Below, piece after piece: positions 27,109 to 36,739 of a stretch of 64,000 bases of DNA. The stretch's first letter is position 1. Each line of letters starts with the position of its first letter. Under the pieces are notes generated by a model. That model had not been told where the DNA came from. It ran no database searches and saw only the letters and a list, made by a program, of their open reading frames with translations. The stretch spans positions 211,711 to 275,710 of the forward strand of contig CAKZHC010000011.1 in the NCBI GenBank assembly GCA_936920625.1, given 5' to 3'. The DNA is from an uncultured Enterobacteriaceae bacterium (GTDB lineage Bacteria > Pseudomonadota > Gammaproteobacteria > Enterobacterales > Enterobacteriaceae). The position numbers were made by a program, and so were the translations under genes.

Positions 27109-29007
27109 TTAACCCTCTTCCAGATAGGTGTACCCGTACAACCCGTTTTCGAACTCGCGTAAAAATTGCGCACCCAGTTCTGCATCAAGATCGCTGCGCT
27201 TCACCTGATTATGGAAAAGAGTTAGCAGGGAGCTGGGGTCCAGTTGCACATATTTAAGCATGTCTGCCACCGTATCCCCCTCATCAGAAAGTTGTGCTAT
27301 CACTTTGCCATCTGAAGAGACCCACACATCAACGGCTTCTGTATTACCAAACAAATTGTGCATATTGCCTAGAATTTCCTGGTAAGCCCCCACCATAAAA
27401 AAACCAACCATTGGCGGATTGTCAGGATCATAATCGTACATCGGCATAGTGGTAGCGATGCCATCGCCGTCGACATAGCGCTCGATGGCCCCATCGGAGT
27501 CACAAGTAATATCCAGTAGCACAGCACGCCGTACTGGTGGAAGATTGAGTCCTTCCAGCGGCAGCACCGGAAACAGCTGATCAATACCCCAGGCATCTGG
27601 CATTGACTGAAATAAAGAGAAATTGACGTACATTTTATCAGCCATGCGTTCCTGCAATTCGTCGATTATTGGCCGATGAGCCCTATTACAAGGGTTAAGA
27701 CGCTGCTCAATGTGGCGACAGATACTCAGATAGAGCTGTTCTGACCACGCTCTCTGGGTCAAATCATAATGTCCCTGAGCATAACCTGAATGAATATCAA
27801 AAAGGTTTATCTGGCTGTCCCGCAGCCACTCCCGCAACGAACGCAAATTCTCTGGCTGGTGCATATCCTGCCAGGTTTCCCACATGCTCAATATGGGACG
27901 TGGTGCAGACCTGTCCGGCGCAGATGGAGTGCCAGACTCACTACGCTCAACACCAATGACATTAGAAACTAACACCGTATGGTGAGCAGTCACCGCCCTG
28001 CCGGACTCTGTAATGACGGTTGGATGAAGCAAATTGTACTCTTCACAGGCATCACCTATTGCCCAGATTACATTATTGGCATATTCATTCAGCCCGTAGT
28101 TTACTGAACAGTCCGATTGTGAGCGAGTGCCTTCATAGTCAACCCCTAAACCGCCGCCAACGTCAAAGCATTGAATCTTAACGCCGAGTTTGGCTAATTC
28201 AACGTAAAAACGTGCTGACTCGCGCACGCCTGTCGCAATATCACGAATGTTGGCCATCTGAGAACCGAGATGAAAGTGAAGCAGTTGCAAACTGTCCAGA
28301 TGTCCCGCATCACGCATGATGTCAACCAGTTGCAGCACCTGCGACGCTGAAAGACCAAATTTTGATTTTTCTCCACCACTGGTCTGCCATTTACCCGATC
28401 CCTGAGAGGTCAGACGGGCACGAATACCCAGTCGTGGAATGACATTGATGCACTCAGCCTCTTCCAGCACTAGTCGCACTTCAGACATTTTTTCCAGCAC
28501 CAGGTACACTTTATGGCCCATTTTTTCACCAATCAGAGCCAGTCGAATATACTCTCTGTCTTTATAACCATTACAGACAATGACTGAATGCGTCATACCA
28601 GCATGTGCCAGCACGGCCATAAGCTCTGCTTTGGAGCCCGCTTCAAGGCCGAGTGGCTCTCCTGATGCTATCAGCGATTCGATAACCCGTTTATGCTGAT
28701 TAACCTTAATGGGATAAACCAAAAAATAGTCGCCGTTGTAACCATACGCATCACGGGCACGTCTGAAAGCCGCGTTTATCGAACGCAAACGATGTTGCAA
28801 AATTTGCGGAAAACAGAACAGAGCGGGTAACCGCTGCCCCTCTTTTTCCCGCTCTTTTACCAGCGCAGTCAGGTCAACCTGCGCCTCGGGTACATCCGGG
28901 TCTGGACAAACACTGATATGCCCCAATTCATTGACCGTGAAATAACTGCTGCCCCACCAAGCTATATTGTAAGTTTTTAACATTTTACTGGTGTGTTTAT
29001 CATTCAT
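27109..29007 (-). CDS. speA: Biosynthetic arginine decarboxylase
   Basis: SpeA is a PLP enzyme that decarboxylates arginine to agmatine, the entry to putrescine synthesis when arginine is available. It aligns throughout with E. coli SpeA. The PLP lysine is in YPIKVNQHKRVIESL, followed by LGLEAGSKAEL, HFHLGSQMANIRDIA, DVGGGLGVDYEGTRSQ, and the catalytic cysteine in LDITCDSDGAIE near the C-terminus. The frame can be read eleven codons further from a GTG, but the ATG at 29007 sits six bases after AGGAG and gives 632 residues. speB, which often follows, is not seen. Confidence 0.96.
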   Translation of the reverse strand: MNDKHTSKMLKTYNIAWWGSSYFTVNELGHISVCPDPDVPEAQVDLTALVKEREKEGQRLPALFCFPQILQHRLRSINAAFRRARDAYGYNGDYFLVYPIKVNQHKRVIESLIASGEPLGLEAGSKAELMAVLAHAGMTHSVIVCNGYKDREYIRLALIGEKMGHKVYLVLEKMSEVRLVLEEAECINVIPRLGIRARLTSQGSGKWQTSGGEKSKFGLSASQVLQLVDIMRDAGHLDSLQLLHFHLGSQMANIRDIATGVRESARFYVELAKLGVKIQCFDVGGGLGVDYEGTRSQSDCSVNYGLNEYANNVIWAIGDACEEYNLLHPTVITESGRAVTAHHTVLVSNVIGVERSESGTPSAPDRSAPRPILSMWETWQDMHQPENLRSLREWLRDSQINLFDIHSGYAQGHYDLTQRAWSEQLYLSICRHIEQRLNPCNRAHRPIIDELQERMADKMYVNFSLFQSMPDAWGIDQLFPVLPLEGLNLPPVRRAVLLDITCDSDGAIERYVDGDGIATTMPMYDYDPDNPPMVGFFMVGAYQEILGNMHNLFGNTEAVDVWVSSDGKVIAQLSDEGDTVADMLKYVQLDPSSLLTLFHNQVKRSDLDAELGAQFLREFENGLYGYTYLEEG

Positions 29008-29745
29008 TGCCATCTCCTGTGTGGCTTTTACACGGTTCACAAAGCGAGAATTACCCGTTGTTGTTTAACTGCATCAGACAGATCGGTGATACAATTTTTA
29101 TTGTCAGATTCAATCAGACTGATCATGCCCTAATGCCTGTGATCAATTAATGCTCCGCCAGTCAGCTCAACGAGTTGTCATAAGTTGCGCTAAATTTTAC
29201 AGCACTAGGATGGATATTCTGGCAGCACTTAAATAAATAGTATAACTGTAAGTCAGCAGAATGAGTGTTAGCTACTCGTCTTAAGTTCAGCTGAAAACAC
29301 GACACTCGAATCCACTGGTAGTTATTGCCTGAAAATAATATAACGATGCAGATAAAACAATCATAAATAATGAAGTATCTACAGAAGAAAAGAGGAAATC
29401 TTACTTTATTATATCTTCCCTCCCCTGGGCATGAGATGAACATGAATCTATTAATAATGTTAACTCTTTCTACTTAATAGTTATTATGTAAATAAAATTA
29501 TTGTTTCCGCAATGCGATTTAGAATGTAAATAATATTTGATAAAAATTAACAAATAACTATGGATTTTTATTATTCCTAAAAAAATATTTTAGTGTATAA
29601 CAGCATTATATAAACAATATCTCTGCTTACTGAGACAGTTCAGCAGAAAAAATACAGCAAAACGAGTTCTGAATTATGAGAAAAATCTTAAAAAATATTC
29701 TGCTGTCAATTTGATCAATAACAGCTATAACCGACGGATTATAAT

Positions 29746-29895
29746 ATGATTTATTACAACGTATTACACCCTCAGAGTAATAGCCGGATTTTCTCCCCTG
29801 CATTTCAACAACGTAACGGTAAAATTTTACAACTATTAAATGAAATTAAAACCCTGGCTAAAAAATGCTGGAAATTAAGTCAAGGGATAATTTAA
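29746..29895 (+). CDS. Possible small protein upstream of metK (49 residues)
   Basis: ATG at 29746 opens an uninterrupted frame of 49 codons ending TAA. It reads MIYYNVLHPQSNSRIF and continues with a basic amphipathic-looking helix (ILQLLNEIKTLAKKCWKLS). Codon use looks more gene-like than the surrounding AT-rich spacer. The ribosome binding site is weak (CGGA). No family recognised. It could equally be a chance frame in the metK leader. Confidence 0.3.
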   Translation: MIYYNVLHPQSNSRIFSPAFQQRNGKILQLLNEIKTLAKKCWKLSQGII

Positions 29896-29906
29896 AATGG
29901 CCGTCC

Positions 29907-29922
29907 AGATGTTGATCCGTCT
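29907..29922 (+). promoter_or_regulatory. Candidate MetJ operator before metK
   Basis: Two adjacent eight-base units, AGATGTTG and ATCCGTCT, resemble the met box AGACGTCT (five and six of eight matches). MetJ binds tandem met boxes upstream of metK in enterobacteria, so position and content fit, but the match is imperfect. Confidence 0.35.
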
Positions 29923-30050
29923 ATACTGATTAACTCCCAAGGCTCCAGAATAGCATGTTGTCACAGCGTTTGTTTCTGGAGTACCGGGTATTGCCATTTG
30001 CGGCATAATCGATCCATATCACCCGAACATACTGAAAGGTAAAGAATTTA

Positions 30051-31202
30051 ATGGCCAAGCATCTTTTCACTTCTGAGTCCGTATCAGAAGGCCATCCCGA
30101 TAAAATCGCTGATCAGATTTCTGATGCAGTACTGGATGCTATCCTCAGCCAGGATCCACGGGCACACGTAGCCTGTGAGACCTATGTTAAAACTGGCATG
30201 GTACTGGTAGGAGGGGAGATTACTACTTCAGCCTGGGTTGATATCGAGGACATCGTACGTAATACCGTCAAAGAGATCGGTTATACCCACTCTGATATGG
30301 GATTTGACGGCGATTCCTGCTCGGTTCTCAGCGCGATAGGAAAACAGTCTCCGGACATAAATCAGGGTGTGGAGCGCTCCAGCCCTCTCGAACAGGGTGC
30401 TGGCGATCAAGGCCTGATGTTTGGTTATGCCACTAATGAAACCGATGTACTGATGCCGGCACCCATCACCTACGCTCACCGTCTGGTCCACCGTCAGTCT
30501 GAATTGCGTAAGAATGGCAAGCTACCGTGGTTGCGTCCCGACGCTAAAAGCCAGATTACCTTTCTCTATGATAACGGGAGCATCAAAGGCATCGACGCTG
30601 TCGTACTCTCTACGCAGCATGATACAGAGATTGACCAGGAGACACTTAGAGAAGCCGTAATGGAGGAGATCATTAAACCTGTTCTCCCGGCAAGGTGGAT
30701 CAATTCACACACCAAATACCACATCAATCCAACAGGTCGCTTCGTTATTGGTGGGCCAAAGGGCGATTGTGGACTCACTGGACGCAAAATTATCGTAGAT
30801 ACTTACGGCGGTATGGCGCGCCACGGCGGCGGCGCGTTCTCGGGTAAAGACCCCTCCAAGGTGGATCGCTCAGCCGCTTATGCCGCACGCTATGTAGCAA
30901 AAAACATCGTTGCGGCTGGACTCGCTGAACGTTGTGAAATCCAGCTCTCTTACGCTATTGGTGTGGCGGAGCCCACCTCAATCATGGTGGAAACGTTTGG
31001 TACTGAAAAGATCTCTGCCGATCAGCTAACTCTGCTGGTACGTGAGTTCTTTGACCTCCGTCCCTACGGCCTTATCCACATGCTGGATCTGCTCCGTCCT
31101 ATCTACCGTCAGACGGCTACCTATGGCCACTTTGGCCGTGAATCGTTCCCATGGGAGAAAACAGACAAAGCGGCTGCACTACGTGAGGCCGCCGGACTGT
31201 AA
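30051..31202 (+). CDS. metK: S-adenosylmethionine synthetase
   Basis: MetK makes S-adenosylmethionine from methionine and ATP; cytoplasmic tetramer, essential in E. coli. It has 383 residues (E. coli 384). All signatures are intact: SEGHPDKIADQISDAVLDA at the N-terminus, GAGDQGLMFGYATNET near residue 115 and the P-loop-like GGGAFSGKDPSKVDRSAAY near 260. The start has AAAGG upstream. Intact and closely conserved. It provides the methyl donor for trmB and rsmE, both encoded nearby, among many others. Confidence 0.98.
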   Translation: MAKHLFTSESVSEGHPDKIADQISDAVLDAILSQDPRAHVACETYVKTGMVLVGGEITTSAWVDIEDIVRNTVKEIGYTHSDMGFDGDSCSVLSAIGKQSPDINQGVERSSPLEQGAGDQGLMFGYATNETDVLMPAPITYAHRLVHRQSELRKNGKLPWLRPDAKSQITFLYDNGSIKGIDAVVLSTQHDTEIDQETLREAVMEEIIKPVLPARWINSHTKYHINPTGRFVIGGPKGDCGLTGRKIIVDTYGGMARHGGGAFSGKDPSKVDRSAAYAARYVAKNIVAAGLAERCEIQLSYAIGVAEPTSIMVETFGTEKISADQLTLLVREFFDLRPYGLIHMLDLLRPIYRQTATYGHFGRESFPWEKTDKAAALREAAGL

Positions 31203-31213
31203 GACTATTGACC

Positions 31214-31250
31214 CGGCAGAGGCCACTTCTTCCGGCTGGCTCTGCCCGGT
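31214..31250 (+). terminator. Imperfect hairpin after metK
   Basis: GC-rich arms CCGGCAGAGGCC and GGCTCTGCCCGG, complementary with small bulges, lie about 12 bases past the metK stop. There is no strong uridine tract, so termination here is only likely. Confidence 0.4.
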
Positions 31251-31511
31251 ATCACAAATAATTTCTGCACTTGGTTTGCATCACATCAATTTCTGTAGCT
31301 CAATTATAGTGTGTCTGGAAACAATTCACACACTATGATAATTGCACTGAATGTCATTGCTTCTACAATAAAAAAGCGTCATCTCACAACATTCGCATCT
31401 TCTGTGAAAACTATTTTATTAATGCGATGTTGCGCAAAAGACACCGTACTAAACAAAATTTTAACTATTAAATAGCGTAACAATTCAATTTTCCCCAACG
31501 GAGGCGGTGAC

Positions 31512-32903
31512 ATGGCTAATAATAAAAAAAGTGGCCGGAGCGCAAATAAAACAATGACCTTCTTTGTCTGTTTTCTGGCAGCACTGGCCGGTTTGCTGTT
31601 TGGGCTGGATATAGGTGTTATCGCAGGCGCGCTAAAGTTCATCACCATGGAATTTGATATTACTACCCGGCAACAGGAGTGGATCGTCAGCTCCATGATG
31701 TTTGGTGCCGCCGTAGGTGCTGTAGGTAGCGGGTGGATCTCTTCGCATCTTGGCCGCAAAAAAAGTCTGATGGTAGCGGCAGTATTGTTTGTTATAGGAT
31801 CATTACTCTCCGCGCTGGCGATAAACCCTGAAATGCTAATTTTCGCGCGGGTAGTACTAGGTCTGGCCGTGGGGGTAGCCTCCTATACCGCACCACTCTA
31901 TCTTTCTGAAATAGCCCCGGAAAAAATTCGAGGCAGTATGATCTCCCTCTATCAACTGATGATCACGATAGGTATCCTCACCGCCTACCTTTCTGATACC
32001 GCCTTCAGTGCCTCCGGGAATTGGCGCTGGATGCTAGGTATCATCATCATTCCGGCACTTCTCCTGCTCATTGGTGTTATCTTTCTGCCAAACAGTCCGC
32101 GCTGGCTCGCCGCAACAGGAAACTTCCGTGATGCGAAGCGTGTTCTCGATCGTTTACGTGACACCAGCGAACAAGCCCGCAATGAGCTGGAGGAAATCCG
32201 CGAAAGCCTGAAAATCAGACAAACAGGCTGGAAGTTATTTCAAAGTAATAATAACTTCCAGCGCGCTATGTTACTTGGAATTCTTTTGCAAATAATGCAA
32301 CAATTCACAGGTATGAACGTAATTATGTACTACGCGCCAAGAATTTTCGAAATTGCAGGCTTCAGTAATACCAGTGAGCAGATGTGGGGAACGGTCATTG
32401 TTGGGTTAGTTAATGTGCTTGCTACCTTTATCGCCATCGCTCTGGTTGACCGCTGGGGCCGTAAACCCACACTGATTCTTGGCTTTTCAGTCATGGCTGT
32501 TGGAATGGGCACGCTGGGTTCTATGCTACAGCTCGGTATCGACTCCCTGACAACACAATATCTCGCCATCGGAATGCTGCTGATGTTCATTGTTGGCTTT
32601 GCCATGAGTGCCGGACCGTTAGTTTGGGTACTATGCTCGGAAATTCAGCCGTTAAAAGGGCGTGATTTTGGTATTACCATCTCCACTGCTACTAACTGGA
32701 TAGCCAATATGATTGTTGGCGCTACCTTCCTTACCCTGCTCGAAAATCTGGGCAATGCTCAAACCTTCTGGATGTATGCCATGCTTAATGTCCTGTTTAT
32801 TCTGGTAACTATAGCGTTAGTTCCCGAGACCAAAAATGTCACACTGGAGCATATTGAACGCAATCTGATGCAAGGCAGAAAACTACGGGACATCGGTCAG
32901 TAA
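31512..32903 (+). CDS. galP: Galactose:proton symporter
   Basis: GalP is a twelve-helix inner-membrane sugar:H+ symporter of the MFS sugar porter family, transporting galactose and glucose. It has 463 residues (E. coli 464) and very similar sequence. Motifs include GLLFGLDIGVIAGAL in TM1, the loop GRKKSLM, the family signature SPRWLAA and QQFTGMNVIMYYAP in TM7, RWGRKPT, and the C-terminal PETKNVTLEHIERNLM. GGAGG precedes the start. It keeps the standard place between metK and sprT. Sugar uptake by this route should be functional. Confidence 0.95.
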   Translation: MANNKKSGRSANKTMTFFVCFLAALAGLLFGLDIGVIAGALKFITMEFDITTRQQEWIVSSMMFGAAVGAVGSGWISSHLGRKKSLMVAAVLFVIGSLLSALAINPEMLIFARVVLGLAVGVASYTAPLYLSEIAPEKIRGSMISLYQLMITIGILTAYLSDTAFSASGNWRWMLGIIIIPALLLLIGVIFLPNSPRWLAATGNFRDAKRVLDRLRDTSEQARNELEEIRESLKIRQTGWKLFQSNNNFQRAMLLGILLQIMQQFTGMNVIMYYAPRIFEIAGFSNTSEQMWGTVIVGLVNVLATFIAIALVDRWGRKPTLILGFSVMAVGMGTLGSMLQLGIDSLTTQYLAIGMLLMFIVGFAMSAGPLVWVLCSEIQPLKGRDFGITISTATNWIANMIVGATFLTLLENLGNAQTFWMYAMLNVLFILVTIALVPETKNVTLEHIERNLMQGRKLRDIGQ

Positions 32904-32973
32904 ATAAATCTGTCATCAACAGTGCCGGGGTATCTCCTTTTAATTTAACGAGTTTGCGACTATCCTTATTGCC

Positions 32974-33471
32974 ACGAAGTCGACCCGTATCCCGGCCCTG
33001 CTTGAGCAGCAGATAATACGCTCATTACGTGAAAATCTGCATAAAGCCAATACACGTCTGCGACGTAATTACCCCGAACCACAACTGAGTTATCTGCAAC
33101 GGGGTAAAGTCGCGGGTTCTGCCTGGCTGGAGAGGTGGCAAATCCGCCTGGATCCCGTGCTTCTGAAGGAAAATCAACAAGCTTTTATTGAAGAAGTAGT
33201 GCCTCATGAGCTGGCACATCTGCTGGTGTGGCAGTACTTTGGCCGTGTAGCGCCCCACGGCAAACAGTGGAAGTGGATGATGGAGAGCGTATTAGGTGTT
33301 ACCGCACGCCGGACACACCAGTTTGCAACCACCTCAGTAAGCGGCCAGATTTTTCCCTACTACTGCCGTTGTCAACAGCACTACCTGACCCTGCGCCGTC
33401 ACAATCGCGTAACGCGAGGCCAGATCTGTTACCGCTGCCTGCGTTGTGGCGATACTTTGCGCGCTGCATGA
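32974..33471 (+). CDS. sprT: SprT-like zinc metalloprotease family protein, ACG at the start position
   Basis: SprT-domain protein related to the protease family that handles DNA-protein crosslinks. The zinc motif HELAH is at residues 78-82 counted from 32974, and a C-terminal zinc ribbon (CRC and CLRC cysteines) is intact. Aligned with E. coli SprT without gaps over the first 62 residues, position 1 is ACG, not ATG (TKSTRIP versus MKTSRLP), and no ATG, GTG or TTG lies in frame between the upstream stop and codon 61. The first standard start is GTG at 33157, which would lose the N-terminal third of the domain. Either ACG (or the ATT two codons earlier) is used weakly, or the gene has lost its start. 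Confidence 0.75.
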   Translation, partial: TKSTRIPALLEQQIIRSLRENLHKANTRLRRNYPEPQLSYLQRGKVAGSAWLERWQIRLDPVLLKENQQAFIEEVVPHELAHLLVWQYFGRVAPHGKQWKWMMESVLGVTARRTHQFATTSVSGQIFPYYCRCQQHYLTLRRHNRVTRGQICYRCLRCGDTLRAA

Positions 33472-33576
33472 ATTTTGTTCTGCTATAAAGACTATTTGAG
33501 CCCAATTGTTATCATTTCTGAAACCGTACCTGCATAATATGATTTTTTAAAAATCAGCTGGAGTTATTTAGAAATA

Positions 33577-34281
33577 ATGGCGTTCAAAAAATCAATAGTT
33601 ACACTCATTCTGATATTTCCCTCCTTCCTGGTTACAGCGCAGAACGGCCACTTCAGCCAGAATAGTTTCTCTGAAGCCAAAATCTATGCTGCAAAAATTA
33701 ATGCCGAGGCGCCAGGATCATTTTACTGTGGCTGCCACATTACCTGGGAAGGAAAGCATGGAGTGCCCGATCTTAACTCCTGTGGCTACAAAGTACGCAA
33801 AAATGAACAGCGAGCCCATCGTATCGAATGGGAACATGTGATGCCTGCCTGGCAGTTTGGGCACCTGCTCTCTTGCTGGCAGCAAGGCGGGCGTAAAGCC
33901 TGTGCTAAAGATCCCCGTTTTCGTCATATAGAATCCGATTTACACAACCTGCAACCGGCAATTGGTGAAGTAAATGGGGATCGCGGTAATGCAATGTTCA
34001 GCCATTGGGAAAGCAACAGTACGCAATACGAAAATTGCGGAATGAAAATAGATATGAGATCGAATCGCGCAGATCCCCCTGTCAGAACCAGGGGTACTAT
34101 TGCCCGCACCTATCTTTATATGCGTGATCGTTACCGAATCAAGTTACCTGCCCGGCAAGTCCGGCTCTTTGACGCCTGGAATCGGCGCTACCCACCTGAC
34201 GCCTGGGAATGTAAACGAAATCAGCTCATCACACAGGTACAGGGGAATAGCAACACCTGGATCGAACGAGCTTGCCAGTGA
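33577..34281 (+). CDS. endA: Endonuclease I (periplasmic DNase)
   Basis: EndA is a periplasmic, non-specific double-strand endonuclease. The N-terminal signal peptide (MAFKKSIVTLILIFPSFLVT, cleavage near AQN) is followed by the mature domain. The His-Me finger core is present: RIEWEHVMPAWQFG with the catalytic histidine, then DLHNLQPAIGEVNGDRGN. Cysteines characteristic of the family (YCGCHI, NSCGY) are retained. Length 234 (E. coli 235). First of a same-strand run with rsmE, gshB, yqgE and ruvX. Intact. Confidence 0.95.
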   Translation: MAFKKSIVTLILIFPSFLVTAQNGHFSQNSFSEAKIYAAKINAEAPGSFYCGCHITWEGKHGVPDLNSCGYKVRKNEQRAHRIEWEHVMPAWQFGHLLSCWQQGGRKACAKDPRFRHIESDLHNLQPAIGEVNGDRGNAMFSHWESNSTQYENCGMKIDMRSNRADPPVRTRGTIARTYLYMRDRYRIKLPARQVRLFDAWNRRYPPDAWECKRNQLITQVQGNSNTWIERACQ

Positions 34282-34358
34282 TCCGGGCCCTCCCCTACAC
34301 TATGGGTCACTATCAAAACCCGCCGCGTTCAATGCGGTGAAACGCTTTTTGGAACTCT

Positions 34359-35090
34359 ATGCGTATACCCCGCATCTATCACCCCGGCGACATAACGCCG
34401 GGGAGCGAACTAGCCCTCACTGATGAAGCATCGGGCCATGTCGGTCGTGTTCTGCGCATGAAAGCTGGTGATATGCTGACACTTTTTAATGGTCAAAATC
34501 TGACTTTTGCTGCTGTGATTACCCATGCCGACAAAAAAAATGTCAAAGTTCGGGCAGAGAGTATGCAACATCAAAATAATGAATCTCCCCTTCACCTGCA
34601 CCTGGGCCAGGTAATATCACGAGGAGAAAAGATGGAGTTCACCATCCAGAAGGCAGTTGAGCTGGGAGTAAGTGTAATAACACCACTCTGTTCTGAGCGT
34701 TGTGGCGTCAGACTGGATTCTGAGCGTCAGGCAAAGAAAATTCAGCAGTGGCAAAAAATTGTCATTAATGCCTGCGAACAGTGCGGGCGTAACTTTGTGC
34801 CCTCAGTCCAGCCAATAACCACACTTGCCGCATGGTGCAACCAGCCAGAATCCGGGTTAAAGCTCAACCTCAATCCACAGGGCCGGATAAGCATAAACAC
34901 GCTGCCTTCATCAGTAACAAGATTACGCCTGCTTATAGGCCCGGAAGGTGGGCTGAGTGATGAAGAGATAACTCTGGCGGCCCGGAAAGACTTTACCGAT
35001 ATCATCTTAGGACCACGCGTGCTACGCACAGAAACCACCGCCCTGGCCGCATTAGCTGCATTGCAGTTACGTTTTGGCGATTTGGGCTAG
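34359..35090 (+). CDS. rsmE: 16S rRNA m3U1498 methyltransferase
   Basis: RsmE methylates U1498 in 16S rRNA using S-adenosylmethionine; it is a SPOUT-fold dimer. It begins MRIPRIYHPGDITPG, as in the family. The N-terminal PUA-like domain (HVGRVLRMKAGD) is followed by KMEFTIQKAVELGVSVITPL and the knot motifs LLIGPEGGLSDEEI and ILGPRVLRTETTALAAL. Length 243, as in E. coli. It sits between endA and gshB, the standard order. Intact. Confidence 0.96.
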   Translation: MRIPRIYHPGDITPGSELALTDEASGHVGRVLRMKAGDMLTLFNGQNLTFAAVITHADKKNVKVRAESMQHQNNESPLHLHLGQVISRGEKMEFTIQKAVELGVSVITPLCSERCGVRLDSERQAKKIQQWQKIVINACEQCGRNFVPSVQPITTLAAWCNQPESGLKLNLNPQGRISINTLPSSVTRLRLLIGPEGGLSDEEITLAARKDFTDIILGPRVLRTETTALAALAALQLRFGDLG

Positions 35091-35146
35091 TTAACCCACA
35101 GATCCCGGCTTATGCTGACAGCGAGCCCGGCTTTAGGAGAGAAACT

Positions 35147-36091
35147 GTGATTAAGTTAGGTATCGTAATGGACCCCATTACAAAAATTAAGATTAAAAAA
35201 GACACCAGCTTTGCTCTTATACTCGAAGCTCAGCATCGCGGTTATCAAATTCATTACATGGAAATGAGTGACCTCTATTTACATCAGGGGGTAGCTCAGG
35301 CCCGGACGCGGATACTGAGTGTCGAACAAAATGAGGAGAAATGGTTTAGTTTTGGTAGTGAACAGGAAATCGACCTGTCCGAACTTGACGTAATATTGAT
35401 GCGCAAGGATCCTCCCTTCGATACCGAATTTATTTATGCCACTTATATTCTCGAGCGTGCTGAAGAAAAAGGAGCCGTTGTCGTCAACAAACCGCAAAGT
35501 CTTCGTGATTGTAACGAGAAATTATTTACAGCATGGTTTCCAGAGCTAACCCCCGATACTCTGGTCACACGAGAGGCCAGTCGTATCCGTCAGTTCTGGC
35601 AGCAGCATGGAGATGTGATCCTCAAACCTCTGGATGGAATGGGCGGCTCCTCTATCTTTCGTGTGAAACATGATGATCCCAACCTGTCTGTAATTATTGA
35701 AACCCTGACTGATCACGGGCACACTTATTGCATGGCCCAGAAGTATCTGCCAGCAATCACAGAAGGAGATAAACGTGTGCTGGTGGTGGATGGCGAACCT
35801 GTGCCTTATTGTCTGGCACGCATTCCGCAAAGTGGCGAAACCCGTGGCAATCTGGCAGCTGGCGGACGAGGTGAAGTTCGCGCACTAACAGAGAGTGACT
35901 GGGAGATAGCGCGCCGTGTTGGACCAGTCCTGAAGGCAAAAGGCTTATTTTTCGTTGGCCTGGATATTATTGGTGACAGACTGACTGAAATTAACGTTAC
36001 CAGCCCAACTTGTTTGCGTGAGATTGAAGCGGCCTGTACTCTGTCCATTAAAGGGATGTTGATGGACGCTATAGAAAAAAGAATTAAATAA
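35147..36091 (+). CDS. gshB: Glutathione synthetase
   Basis: GshB joins gamma-glutamylcysteine and glycine with ATP to make glutathione; ATP-grasp fold. Conserved stretches are MRKDPPFDTEFIYATYILE, INVTSPTCLREIEAA near the C-terminus, KPLDGMGGSSIFRV in the ATP lid and VPYCLARIPQSGETRGNLAAGGRG. The start codon is GTG at 35147, with AGGAG upstream, and the product has 314 residues. Glycine for this reaction competes with the gcv pathway in the same window. Intact. Confidence 0.97.
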   Translation: MIKLGIVMDPITKIKIKKDTSFALILEAQHRGYQIHYMEMSDLYLHQGVAQARTRILSVEQNEEKWFSFGSEQEIDLSELDVILMRKDPPFDTEFIYATYILERAEEKGAVVVNKPQSLRDCNEKLFTAWFPELTPDTLVTREASRIRQFWQQHGDVILKPLDGMGGSSIFRVKHDDPNLSVIIETLTDHGHTYCMAQKYLPAITEGDKRVLVVDGEPVPYCLARIPQSGETRGNLAAGGRGEVRALTESDWEIARRVGPVLKAKGLFFVGLDIIGDRLTEINVTSPTCLREIEAACTLSIKGMLMDAIEKRIK

Positions 36092-36168
36092 TTGATTTAT
36101 AAGGTGTTATAATGGTTGCTGTGCTGTTATGCCAGTAACTCCCAACCCGTGAAGACTCGATTTTGATA

Positions 36169-36732
36169 ATGAATTTACAGCATCATTTTTTGATTGCGAT
36201 GCCAACAATACGAGACCAGCTATTCAGGCATTCCGTGATCTATGTCTGTGAGCATAATGCTGAAGGCGCCATGGGGCTGATTGTCAATAAGCCAGCAGAA
36301 AATCTCACAATTGAGACTGTTCTCAGGCAGCTTAAAATAGCCCCTTCTACGGGCGAACCACGGGTAAGCATAGATAAGCCGGTATTTGCTGGCGGGCCCC
36401 TGGCAGAGGATCGCGGTTTTATTCTGCACTCGGCCCCTGATTGCTTTGCTGCAAGCGTGCGTATTTCCGATAATACGGTAATAACCACTTCCCGCGATGT
36501 ACTGGAAACACTTGGTACCGCACGACAGCCTCAGCAGGTTATTGTTGCACTGGGTTATTGTGGCTGGGAAAGTGATCAGCTTGAAGATGAAATCCGCAAT
36601 AATATCTGGCTCACTATACCTGCCAACAGTCATATTTTGTTTCAGACACCAATTGCCGAACGCTGGCGAGAGGCTGCTCGTAGCATCGGGGTAGATATTC
36701 ATAACATCACCAGCGAGGCAGGCCACGCCTGA
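36169..36732 (+). CDS. yqgE: UPF0301 family protein YqgE
   Basis: Conserved cytoplasmic protein of unknown biochemical role, linked by position to ruvX in most gammaproteobacteria. The N-terminus MNLQHHFLIAMP, the block AEDRGFILHSAPD and VIVALGYCGWESDQLE match E. coli YqgE, and the length (187 residues) is the same. The open frame can start two codons earlier at TTG, but ATG at 36169 fits the family. Seven bases separate it from ruvX, so co-translation is likely. Confidence 0.94.
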   Translation: MNLQHHFLIAMPTIRDQLFRHSVIYVCEHNAEGAMGLIVNKPAENLTIETVLRQLKIAPSTGEPRVSIDKPVFAGGPLAEDRGFILHSAPDCFAASVRISDNTVITTSRDVLETLGTARQPQQVIVALGYCGWESDQLEDEIRNNIWLTIPANSHILFQTPIAERWREAARSIGVDIHNITSEAGHA

Positions 36733-36739
36733 CGGGTCT

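Larger units (their letters stand above)
29008..30050. other. One-kilobase AT-rich speA-metK interval
   Basis: The divergent speA and metK promoters lie in this AT-rich stretch. Two items stand out: a possible 49-codon frame (29746-29895) and a MetJ-like operator (29907-29922), listed separately. The rest shows no gene I can support; the E. coli small genes yqgB and yqgD are not recognised. Confidence 0.45.
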
